A DNA stretch of 5,041 bases from an uncultured Peptococcaceae bacterium. GTDB taxonomy: Bacteria > Bacillota > Desulfotomaculia > Desulfotomaculales > Desulfallaceae. Each line of letters begins with the position of its first letter. The first letter of the stretch is position 1. A program made the translations under genes and the position numbers. The stretch is from contig CAJYBN010000197.1 of assembly GCA_913064925.1 (NCBI GenBank), positions 1-5,041 on the forward strand, in the 5' to 3' direction. Of this stretch, positions 1 through 4,795 are shown in pieces. The notes under the pieces were generated by a model, which worked only from the letters and a program-made list of their open reading frames with translations, did not search any database and was not told where the DNA came from.

Positions 1-1395
1 GTACTTGTAATAGCCGATGGTGGACGTGTGCGCCGGCCTGACCGGTTTTACGCCGACGCCTTCCTTGAATGCCCTGCGCGTGACGGCCTCGACTATCTTC
101 TTGAACGGAAAGTTGGCCGCCATGCGGTTGAATTTCCGGTTGGTGTCGAAACGGTCTTTCCCAAAGTCCATGTCCTCCAATGCGATGGGCTTGCCTAAAA
201 CTCTGGCAATGTCCACCACCACTTTGCCCAGCACGCCGATTAAGTAAGTGCGCCGGTACCCGCGGCTGTAAGCAAGCTCAGGCATCTTGATGTAGAGAAA
301 ACCATTCGGGTGTACTGTCACCTGGAACTCTCCGGCGAATTTGTGCAGCGCTTTCGGGTACGACACGTCAAATCCATCCGGCCAGGGCTCGGGCTGGCCA
401 AAATAATTGACGTTGGCCAAGGCCACCCCGTCCGGGTTGGTGTCCATGCCTAAATAACCCCGGTTGGGGTTGGTCACTAAAATGGGCGCTGTTACGGTGA
501 ATGTGATGTGTATCCTGTACCGGCCGTCCTTGCCTCTGATCAGTTCGACGCTGTAGGGCGCGCCCGATAAGAGTAGCTCCAGCACCTTCAACCGGTGCTT
601 TTCCGGCAGCCAGAGCCTGCCTTCCACACGGGGTGCCCTGGTCATTACGGGCCTGCCTTTGCTGTCCGTACCTTTCCGCTCGGAAAGATGAGAAATGGCT
701 ACGGATAAAGTGAATTCTCCATCACGCCAGGTTACCCTGATATTTTGGTTGCCGCCTTTGCTTTCTTCCCCACGGGAATACAGCCGGTTCTGCCGGGCCT
801 GACGCCACTCTTCACTGCTTGCCCTACCCTTACATACCTTCTCCCACAGAGAACGGCCGCCGAAAATGACTTTGGGTATGGTGCCGTTATTTTGATGAAC
901 CTGCAATTCAGCTAGTTTATCAGCCAGTTTCTTAACCCTGGCCTTGCGGCCGCGTATAGTGCGTTTAGCTTTCTCGATGTCATTCTTTTCGACTGCTTTC
1001 TCCAGGTCTTTTTCCGCCCAGCCGAGCTTTTTCCTGGCGCGGACCAACTTCGTCTCTGTTTCCTCGATCTCCAGCGCCAGCAACTCTTTTTGAGACGACA
1101 CGATCCAGTCTGCTTTGGCTACAGCGTCTTTGACGTATCTCCCGTTGAGGGCAAATTTTTTTTGACCGTCTCGCTCAATTTCGCTTGTCTTGGTTCCTTC
1201 CAGCAACCGGTTGAATGCCCAGCGGGTACAAGCGCAAAAAAGGCGCATCTCGGTGTCCAGAGACGTTTCGTCTTCCTTGCCGTAAGGGCCTGAATAACAG
1301 TCCCGGAACAGGGGAAACCATTCGCCGCATACGGTGTACTTTAAGCCTTCGTCAGGCTCAGTCGGTTTCTTTTTGTTCTTTCCCCGCTTTTTCAT
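1..1395 (-). CDS. tnpB: TnpB-like RNA-guided RuvC nuclease of an IS607-type element (partial, C-terminus off the window)
   Basis: The reading frame is open for 465 codons from an ATG at 1395 to the left edge. TnpB-family proteins are RuvC nucleases guided by an RNA made from the element's right end. Seen here: a basic N-terminus; a long charged, probably coiled-coil stretch at about residues 103-166; a RuvC-I motif GMDTNPDG with Asp318; and a RuvC-II motif IALEDMDF with Glu407. The run RPAHTSTIGYYKY at 453-465 normally begins the zinc-ribbon/RuvC-III block. RuvC-III and the guide-RNA region must lie beyond the edge. The long N-terminal half resembles the larger 'TnpB-related accessory protein' branch rather than the compact 400-residue form. 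A GGAG box sits 9 bases before the ATG. The gene overlaps the end of tnpA by 38 bases, the normal IS607 arrangement. No stop or frameshift is seen, so this gene looks intact even though its tnpA is not. Family call firm; activity unknown. Confidence 0.88.
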   Translation of the reverse strand, partial: MKKRGKNKKKPTEPDEGLKYTVCGEWFPLFRDCYSGPYGKEDETSLDTEMRLFCACTRWAFNRLLEGTKTSEIERDGQKKFALNGRYVKDAVAKADWIVSSQKELLALEIEETETKLVRARKKLGWAEKDLEKAVEKNDIEKAKRTIRGRKARVKKLADKLAELQVHQNNGTIPKVIFGGRSLWEKVCKGRASSEEWRQARQNRLYSRGEESKGGNQNIRVTWRDGEFTLSVAISHLSERKGTDSKGRPVMTRAPRVEGRLWLPEKHRLKVLELLLSGAPYSVELIRGKDGRYRIHITFTVTAPILVTNPNRGYLGMDTNPDGVALANVNYFGQPEPWPDGFDVSYPKALHKFAGEFQVTVHPNGFLYIKMPELAYSRGYRRTYLIGVLGKVVVDIARVLGKPIALEDMDFGKDRFDTNRKFNRMAANFPFKKIVEAVTRRAFKEGVGVKPVRPAHTSTIGYYKY

Positions 1396-1943
1396 CTGAT
1401 TTCACTCCTACAATCAGTTCCCGAAAACCCTGCCTGACCTTTTTGCCACCCCTGGCCCCGTACAGCCGGGCCGAAAAGGACGTGACTATCGCCAACAAAT
1501 CCCTGATCAACTCGGATTGAGCGTCCTCCGGTTCTTCTTCCGCGATGGCGATTATTTCCACGCCGCAGTATTTCAGGTGCCGCTCGATATATGAATAACC
1601 AAACCGGGCCAGCCGGTCGGGATACTCGATGATGAGCTTCATGTATTCGCCCCGCTCGGCCAGCTTGAGTACATTCATTAACCCGCGGCGCTTCTGGTTT
1701 TAAACCGCTGGCCACGTCCGTGAATTCCGCCTTGACGGTAAATCCGTTATCCTGAGCGTACTGCCGTAACCGTTCCATCTGCCGGTCCAGGTTGCCTGCG
1801 CCGGCCTGTTTTTTGGTGGATACCCGGGCGTATAAAACAACCGATTCCGGCTCCGCTTTTATCCCTCCAGTCCCCAGGATGCGGTTAATTTCGTCAATCG
1901 GGTACCTTCTCTGACCGCTGGGCAACCTTACCGGCTTAATCAA
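1358..1943 (-). pseudogene. tnpA: IS607-type serine recombinase TnpA, frameshifted and N-terminally shortened
   Basis: Small serine recombinase that would move the IS607-type element. The first part, from a TTG at 1943, has the end of a MerR-like DNA-binding domain (IKPVRLPSGQRRYP) and the catalytic motif YARVSTKKQ, with Ser42 as nucleophile. This frame is good up to ASGLKP, then turns to unrelated sequence. The rest of the family pattern continues in the +1 frame: NQKRRGLMNVLKL, then PDRLARFGYSYIE with the catalytic Arg residues, then AIVTSFSARLYG, ending at 1358. The switch lies at a run of four T on the plus strand (1698-1701, AAAA in the gene); three would restore one frame of about 194 residues. 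The helix-turn-helix start normally preceding IKPVR is also absent: codons upstream read DSPRREKQGL before a stop, as if part were deleted. Two lesions argue for a decayed gene, though the homopolymer change alone could be a sequencing error. Confidence 0.85.
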
Positions 1944-2012
1944 CCCTTGTTTCTCACGGCGCGGTGAATCCTCCCTCCACTTCAGTTAAATATACCAAGA
2001 TTAAATGTAGTT

Positions 2013-2041
2013 TCTATAGTACATGACGAACCTAAAAGCAA
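2013..2041 (-). promoter_or_regulatory. Candidate sigma-A-type promoter for tnpA
   Basis: On the minus strand TTGCTT (2041-2036) is followed after 17 bases by TATAGA (2018-2013), about 70 bases before the TTG start of tnpA. The spacing is ideal; each hexamer matches the consensus at four positions. A purine-rich GGAGGGAGG (about 1977-1969) lies between this promoter and the gene, some 25 bases before the TTG, which fits loss of the original start. Seen by eye only. Confidence 0.35.
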
Positions 2042-2107
2042 GTTGAATTCTACGTTGTGAACTATTTATATCTAGTAAAGAAGGTGGTTGATAGTAGTCG
2101 CAGTAGT

Positions 2108-2158
2108 GGCTGTGGGTCTTGTGGGTAACTCGCAGAGTTATCCATCAAGCCCACAGCC
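2108..2158. repeat. 51-base near-palindromic hairpin
   Basis: GGCTGTGGG (2108-2116) pairs perfectly with CCCACAGCC (2150-2158). Inside, TGTGGGTAACTC (2120-2131) pairs with GAGTTATCCATC (2135-2146) apart from wobbles and one mismatch, leaving the triloop GCA. The total is about 22 paired positions in a 24-position stem. It lies between the arms of the 1973-2229 inverted repeat but is not centred in it. No T-tract follows on either strand, so it is not a standard intrinsic terminator. It may be a folded end of a mobile element or a cruciform/RNA hairpin. Confidence 0.6.
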
Positions 2159-2185
2159 ATGTTTATCACGTAGAACTCTTGAATT

Positions 2186-2204
2186 GCCTGCATTTTTTGC
2201 AGGC
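2186..2204. repeat. Small perfect hairpin
   Basis: GCCTGCA, a loop of five T, then TGCAGGC: a perfect 7-base-pair stem directly beside the right arm of the inverted repeat ending at 2229. The T residues are in the loop, not after the stem, so it does not read as a terminator. It may be part of the same mobile-element end. Confidence 0.5.
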
Positions 2205-2229
2205 CAGTATAGATAACTGAAGTGGAGGG

Positions 2230-2399
2230 CATTCATCCATAGACACGGGCGAAGCCTCGGCATCCGGCAGCGGGGCTGCCACCCAGGCTTGCCTGACCCA
2301 TTATGCTGGACGGGTTCCTGGATTCCCGGACACCAACCTGGAACATCGTCCCGGCGGCGACCCCTCCCTTTCGGGAGTTGCAGGCTTTCGCTCAATGAG
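2230..2399. other. GC-rich, highly structured stretch with no gene; possible structured RNA or element end
   Basis: No family-like reading frame is visible, yet the stretch is dense in stems. GGCAGC/GCTGCC is at about 2265-2279. A longer stem pairs GGACG (2308-2312) with CGTCC (2347-2351) and then GTTCC (2314-2318) with GGAAC (2340-2344). A tight hairpin CTCCC-TTTC-GGGAG is at 2364-2377. On the plus strand it follows GTGGAGGGCATTCATCC, which resembles from memory the terminal segment of some IS200/IS605-type elements. It lies directly downstream of the toxin gene on the minus strand, so it could also be that operon's 3' untranslated region. Strand and function are unresolved. Confidence 0.3.
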
Positions 2400-2642
2400 T
2401 TATTTGTTGAGCTTGTAAAACCTGAAGAACTCTTCCTCGCTTTCAAAACCCAGGTCCTTAACCATTTTATTGAATGTTCCGCTAGGAATGTCTCGCCCCT
2501 GAGCGTGAACATGGATGGATACCTGGCGGTATTGACCCTTTGGGTCTATACCCTCCCATACAAAACGATTGCCCATCTTCCTTCTTTGGAGGCCCAGCAT
2601 TTTACAAACCTTGATAAAAACCCGGAAACTACATGTACCCAT
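2400..2642 (-). CDS. HicA-like mRNA interferase toxin, cut off from its antitoxin by the IscB element
   Basis: An 80-residue protein. HicA toxins are small dsRBD-fold RNases that cleave mRNA and are neutralised by a partner antitoxin. Seen: an N-terminal helix FRVFIKVCKMLGL; a strand region RFVWEG where HicA carries its Gly-His RNA-binding turn; VSIHVHAQGRDIPSGTFNK with His44 and His46 at the position of the family's catalytic His; and the closing helix MVKDLGFESEEEFFRF. Length and motif order fit the family. The ATG at 2642 is composite: its A and T are the last bases of the IscB element and its G is original sequence. No Shine-Dalgarno box lies within about 20 bases upstream; the nearest GGAGG belongs to the element's end hairpin. 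Before insertion the antitoxin stop and this start would have overlapped as TAATG behind GGGAG. The reading frame is intact, so the toxin may be poorly translated rather than destroyed. Confidence 0.75.
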   Translation of the reverse strand: MGTCSFRVFIKVCKMLGLQRRKMGNRFVWEGIDPKGQYRQVSIHVHAQGRDIPSGTFNKMVKDLGFESEEEFFRFYKLNK

Positions 2643-2661
2643 AAAAAGCGAGGCCAGGGAA

Positions 2662-2683
2662 CCTGCCTCCTTCAGGGGGCGGG
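2662..2683 (-). repeat. Right-end subterminal hairpin of the IscB element
   Basis: On the plus strand this is CCTGCCTCC, loop TTCA, GGGGGCGGG, a 9-pair stem with two wobbles. It matches the left-end copy at 4165-4186 at 19 of 22 positions in the same orientation. It begins 12 bases after the iscB stop and ends 21 bases from the inferred element end. Confidence 0.65.
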
Positions 2684-2695
2684 GGGTAAAGGCCG

Positions 2696-3931
2696 CTAAT
2701 CCACCTCCCAGATCAAGGTGTCAGCGTTTTGGAGCTTCTTGAGTTGATTAACTGAAACATTGGCCAGCTCCCTGCCCTGCCAGTTGGACACTCTGGCGGT
2801 GCCGGAACTGCGCAGGGTGTTGATGTACCCGATCAACCGGCGGTCACCGTTCCGGTACTCCACTAAGTCGTATTTCGTTAACCTGACGCCGTGCTTATTC
2901 ATCAGATACCGGTTGGCATTGGCCCTGGGCCTTTTGCCACCTTTGGCCGGGTTCGCGCGATGCAGCTGCCGGTTCTCCCTGCGGACAAACCGGCCCCGAT
3001 ATACGGGCGGCATCTCCAAAAAATCCGGCTTTAGGTGAAAGGCACTGCAGATCACCGCCAGGGCGTCGGAAGCGTGGGTTTTGTCCAGGCCCAACTCTTC
3101 ACGGGCACGTTTTACGCGGTACGCCGGTACCGACACGGAACCGCCTTCAAGAAATCGTTTGTTGATCGCGTTCAGCCTGGCCGGCCAGCGGTAGGACTCC
3201 ACTATGGCACTGAGCGGAATTTCGCCGGACGTTACTTTAGAATGAAAGTCTCCGCACAGCGTCACCAGGTTCCTCGGACGGTTCGAACCGCCCCGAAAAC
3301 GCCAGATAATGTGGTGGACCTCCCGCTTTTCCGGGCTGCCGCACAGCACGCACCAGTAAGAATCCCGCTCCAGGACGTACTCCCGGACGTCAAATTTGCC
3401 TTTGAGTGGGCCTTCCTGGTAGCCGCGACTGCTGACCCCCGGATTCCACATCCGGTGGGTGTCGAAGCGGTTGATCTCGTCTGCCCAGGCGGTTACGGGA
3501 AGAATGCTTTCCACCAAACGGCGGACTTTTTGGTGCTCATACAGAAGGTGCGCTACCGACGGGGGTAACCAGCCCTCGGAACGCCGGCGGTTATCAAAAC
3601 GCGGCTTACGATAGCGTGTCTTGCGGTGACGACGGCTACGGCGCAAGCACCGGCGCTGGTAAATCAGCTCCGAAATGTCTTTGCGACCCGTCACTTCGGC
3701 CAGGAAAAGAATCCTGCCGTCGCCGCGAATTGCCCCCACGCCCTGGGTCAATCCCGGATCGCGGCCGCAGTAAATTGGCTGCCTGTATCCACTGGAACCA
3801 TAGAGAAGCTGAATGGTGAACGGTACCCGGTAAACCACTTTTGCTTTGCCTTCTTTAAGTAACAATCTTGCCTTTCTTGGGCCGCACGGCATTAAGGGCT
3901 TGCCGTGCTTGTTTAATACGTAGGCTAACAA
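2696..3931 (-). CDS. iscB: IscB, omega-RNA-guided RuvC/HNH endonuclease (Cas9-ancestor family)
   Basis: A complete 411-residue IscB; the family cuts DNA under the direction of the omega RNA encoded just upstream. Domains in order: PLMP domain (YVLNKHGKPLMPC, 4-16); RuvC-I with Asp58 in CGRDPG; arginine-rich bridge helix (RRSRRHRKTRYRKPRFDNRR, about 98-117); RuvC-II with Glu152 in DEINRFD; HNH domain (about 183-235) with C194-x-x-C197, His206-His207, Asn221 and His230; RuvC-III with His286 and Asp289 in KTHASDA; then a basic C-terminal region ending in a small beta-rich target-motif domain (about 345-411). Start is TTG at 3931, eight bases after GGAGG, which itself lies in the last hairpin of the omega RNA. 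Oddities: the second zinc-knuckle pair reads C226-G-D-F229-H where families usually have C-x-x-C-H, one base from TGT; and Arg57 replaces the usual hydrophobic residue before the RuvC-I Asp. Family call secure; full nuclease activity is not. Confidence 0.93.
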   Translation of the reverse strand: MLAYVLNKHGKPLMPCGPRKARLLLKEGKAKVVYRVPFTIQLLYGSSGYRQPIYCGRDPGLTQGVGAIRGDGRILFLAEVTGRKDISELIYQRRCLRRSRRHRKTRYRKPRFDNRRRSEGWLPPSVAHLLYEHQKVRRLVESILPVTAWADEINRFDTHRMWNPGVSSRGYQEGPLKGKFDVREYVLERDSYWCVLCGSPEKREVHHIIWRFRGGSNRPRNLVTLCGDFHSKVTSGEIPLSAIVESYRWPARLNAINKRFLEGGSVSVPAYRVKRAREELGLDKTHASDALAVICSAFHLKPDFLEMPPVYRGRFVRRENRQLHRANPAKGGKRPRANANRYLMNKHGVRLTKYDLVEYRNGDRRLIGYINTLRSSGTARVSNWQGRELANVSVNQLKKLQNADTLIWEVD

Positions 3932-3935
3932 GAAG

Positions 3936-3952
3936 CCTACCTCCTTTCGGAG
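3936..3952 (-). promoter_or_regulatory. Ribosome binding site of iscB inside the terminal omega-RNA hairpin
   Basis: On the minus strand CTCC-GAAA-GGAG forms a GNRA-type tetraloop hairpin (3952-3941), and the GGAG arm plus the next G is the Shine-Dalgarno box, eight bases before the TTG start at 3931. When the RNA is folded, or bound by IscB, this box would be hidden, which would allow feedback on iscB translation. The pairing is seen; the regulation is inferred. Confidence 0.45.
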
Positions 3953-4164
3953 TGATTGTGCCCTTCGCCGACGTTACCCCGGCTTTCATGCTTGCCCCAC
4001 TACCCCTTGTCCCCAGAGCTGTTTAAGAACAAGCGCAAGAGCGGCAAACTAGGGCAATATCTGCCGGTTGCATCACCGGGGTAACGCGGACCGCGAAGGC
4101 CCCCGCCCGGAGTGTCTGGACGGGAGGGGTAATTTCCCCTGGCTAGTCACCTTAGGCTTACAAG

Positions 4165-4186
4165 CCTGCCCCCTTTAGGAGGCGGG
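4165..4186 (-). repeat. Left-end subterminal hairpin of the IscB element
   Basis: The plus strand reads CCTGCCCCC, TTTA, GGAGGCGGG. It is a near copy (19 of 22) of the right-end hairpin at 2662-2683 and also forms a stem in the 5' domain of the omega RNA. It ends nine bases from the inferred left boundary at 4195. Confidence 0.65.
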
Positions 4187-4195
4187 TACGGTGAC

Positions 4196-4211
4196 ATTAA
4201 CTCCCGAAAAT
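4196..4211 (-). other. Predicted omega-RNA guide drawn from the antitoxin gene's 3' end
   Basis: IscB guides are about 16 bases taken from DNA flanking the element's left end. Here that gives ATTTTCGGGAGTTAAT on the minus strand, covering the last codons and stop of the antitoxin gene. In the uninterrupted site this would be followed by GGGTAC, the predicted target-adjacent motif. Guide length is assumed from the family. Confidence 0.55.
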
Positions 4212-4628
4212 CAGTTTTTTAACCTCTTCCCTGTTTTGGCAATGAGCCAGCCTTATAACATACGGATAATGTGTTTTCCTGTCCGGAACATGTAAAAACA
4301 ATTCAAGTCGGTCAATATAATCCTGGGCATAATCAATGGCAAGATCGATTATCTGCTCCGCGGCTTCCTCAAAAGTGTCTGCGTAGGCGTACAGCTTGAG
4401 TTCATCCAGATGTATATTGTGGGTTTTGGTTTCCTGGTCATAATAAACCTTGGGCTCGAATGAATAGGCTTTTAACATTTCCAACAGCAGGCTGGTTTTG
4501 ATTAGAGAACACGTTTGCCTGTCTTTGCTTTTGGCATCCAGACAGATAATCTCCCTGCCAGTTAAAGCCTTGTCAATCAACCTGCGCAAATCCTTTCTAA
4601 ACTCGGCAATGGTGACGGCGGTGGTCAT
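4197..4628 (-). CDS. Antitoxin with Phd-like N-terminus and HicB-like C-terminal half
   Basis: A 143-residue protein from the ATG at 4628, which has GGAGG seven bases upstream. A second ATG at 4655, adding nine residues and preceded by GGGAG, is also possible. Residues 1-50 (TIAEFRKDLRRLIDKALTGREIICL) match the Phd/YefM pattern of a short DNA-binding and dimerising domain. The rest (YYDQETKTHNIHLDEL, then DTFEEAAEQIIDLAIDYAQDY) has the strand-strand-helix spacing of HicB-type antitoxins, which block HicA. The combination suggests an antitoxin that binds its own promoter and neutralises the HicA-like protein encoded at 2400-2642. The gene is whole: the IscB element starts two bases after its stop codon. 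Ancestrally the stop overlapped the toxin start as TAATG. Palindromes upstream (4675-4706) may be its operator. The antitoxin role rests on pattern and context; exact family uncertain. Confidence 0.65.
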   Translation of the reverse strand: MTTAVTIAEFRKDLRRLIDKALTGREIICLDAKSKDRQTCSLIKTSLLLEMLKAYSFEPKVYYDQETKTHNIHLDELKLYAYADTFEEAAEQIIDLAIDYAQDYIDRLELFLHVPDRKTHYPYVIRLAHCQNREEVKKLIFGS

Positions 4629-4674
4629 AGGCACCCCTCCGGAATTGTTTTTCATGATGTTTCACTCCCATAAT

Positions 4675-4706
4675 AACATACATTATGTTTATTTGTACAT
4701 ATTGTA
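4675..4706. promoter_or_regulatory. Paired palindromes, candidate operator of the toxin-antitoxin operon
   Basis: Two perfect palindromes with three-base centres stand in the AT-rich leader of the antitoxin gene: AACATA-CAT-TATGTT (4675-4689) and TACA-TAT-TGTA (4696-4706). Their centres are 19 bases apart, nearly two helical turns. This fits autoregulation by a dimeric antitoxin. A CATAAT-like -10 overlaps the first palindrome on the minus strand, but no good -35 was found at standard spacing. Confidence 0.45.
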
Positions 4707-4753
4707 TTTTATTACAAAAGCAATTATGACCTCCCGCCTTCACCAAATTACAC

Positions 4754-4795
4754 GGCGCCGGAAGCCCCGGCGTTTACGCCTGGGGAGGAGGCGCC
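4754..4795. terminator. Strong hairpin at the 3' end of the right-hand IscB-like gene; terminator or element right end
   Basis: An outer stem GGCGCC/GGCGCC (4754-4759 with 4790-4795) encloses CCCCGGCG-TTTA-CGCC-T-GGGG (4765-4785) with a single bulged T. The gene's stop codon at 4774-4776 lies in the loop, so coding sequence and hairpin overlap. Such hairpins are usual at the right ends of IscB/TnpB elements. No T-run follows on the minus strand, so a structural end is as likely as a transcription terminator. Confidence 0.5.

Larger units (their letters stand above)
1973..2229. repeat. Separated inverted repeat, arms 1973-1995 and 2207-2229
   Basis: The left arm CCCTCCACTTCAGTTA followed by two bases and TATAC (1973-1995) recurs in inverted orientation at 2207-2229, with 21 of 23 positions identical. 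A weaker, gapped resemblance continues on both sides: ATTCA-CC outside the arms, and TTCTACGT inside at about 2049-2056 and its inverse. The two arms thus look like diverged copies of one tnpA upstream region facing away from each other. The left arm contains the purine-rich ribosome-binding-like segment of tnpA. Possible meanings are inverted ends of a small non-autonomous element or the remnant of a second element in opposite orientation. No flanking target duplication was recognised. Confidence 0.55.
2641..4195 (-). mobile_element. IscB (ISC-type) insertion element, about 1555 bases, without a transposase gene
   Basis: The element reads 5' to 3' on the minus strand: left end at 4195, omega RNA, iscB, right end at 2641. 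Near each end lies a 22-base hairpin repeat in direct orientation (4165-4186 and 2662-2683) with three differences, as in the subterminal palindromes of IS200/IS605-type elements. The left flank is TTAAT and the right end finishes TTTAT, a similar pentamer at both cleavage sites, as this superfamily uses. There is no target duplication, as expected. Cutting at these points rejoins the antitoxin stop and the toxin start as TAATG, which independently supports the boundaries. No Y1 transposase is present, so movement would need one supplied from elsewhere. Boundaries could shift by a base or two. Confidence 0.72.
3932..4195 (-). ncRNA. Omega RNA (HEARO-type) of the IscB element
   Basis: About 264 bases immediately 5' of iscB with no gene and very dense pairing, the known place and size of the HEARO/omega RNA that guides IscB. 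Stems seen (plus coordinates): GTCACC/GGTGAC closing the 5' domain (4146-4151 with 4190-4195), enclosing AGGCTT/AAGCCT (4154-4167) and the left-end hairpin (4165-4186); GGGG/CCCC around 4125-4140; a CCCGTCC/GGGCGGG stem around 4105-4128; an 11-pair long-range helix CGTTACCCCGG/CCGGGGTAACG (3972-3982 with 4076-4086); and a final CTCC-GAAA-GGAG hairpin (3941-3952). That last hairpin contains the iscB ribosome binding site, so the RNA fold and nuclease translation may be coupled. The guide is expected just 5' of 4195, read from flanking host DNA. The exact 3' end is not visible. Confidence 0.85.

Noticed and set aside
1090..1520. Plus-strand open frames over the start of tnpB and the end of tnpA
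   Set aside because: They are antisense to genes with clear family motifs, show no recognisable motifs and are explained by the coding strand's composition.
1694..1706. Programmed ribosomal frameshift in tnpA at T-TTA-AAA
   Set aside because: The heptamer is in phase for a -1 slip, but -1 leads quickly to a stop. The family motifs continue in the +1 frame, so a one-base insertion is the simpler reading.
2138..2146. TTATCCATC as a DnaA box, hinting at an origin
   Set aside because: It is a single imperfect match inside a hairpin stem, with no cluster and no replication gene nearby.
2186..2204. Intrinsic terminator for the toxin transcript
   Set aside because: The T-run is in the loop, and no T-tract follows the stem on either strand.
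2138..2512. Minus-strand frame of 124 residues overlapping the toxin gene
   Set aside because: It overlaps the HicA-like frame and the structured region, and its residues match no motif I recognise; an out-of-frame shadow.
2289..3862. Several plus-strand open frames across the toxin and iscB
   Set aside because: All are shadows of the minus-strand toxin and iscB frames, with no family-like sequence.
3932..4195. CRISPR array or tracrRNA upstream of a Cas9-like protein
   Set aside because: There are no direct repeats with spacers, and the protein is IscB-sized with a PLMP domain; the structured leader fits an omega RNA.
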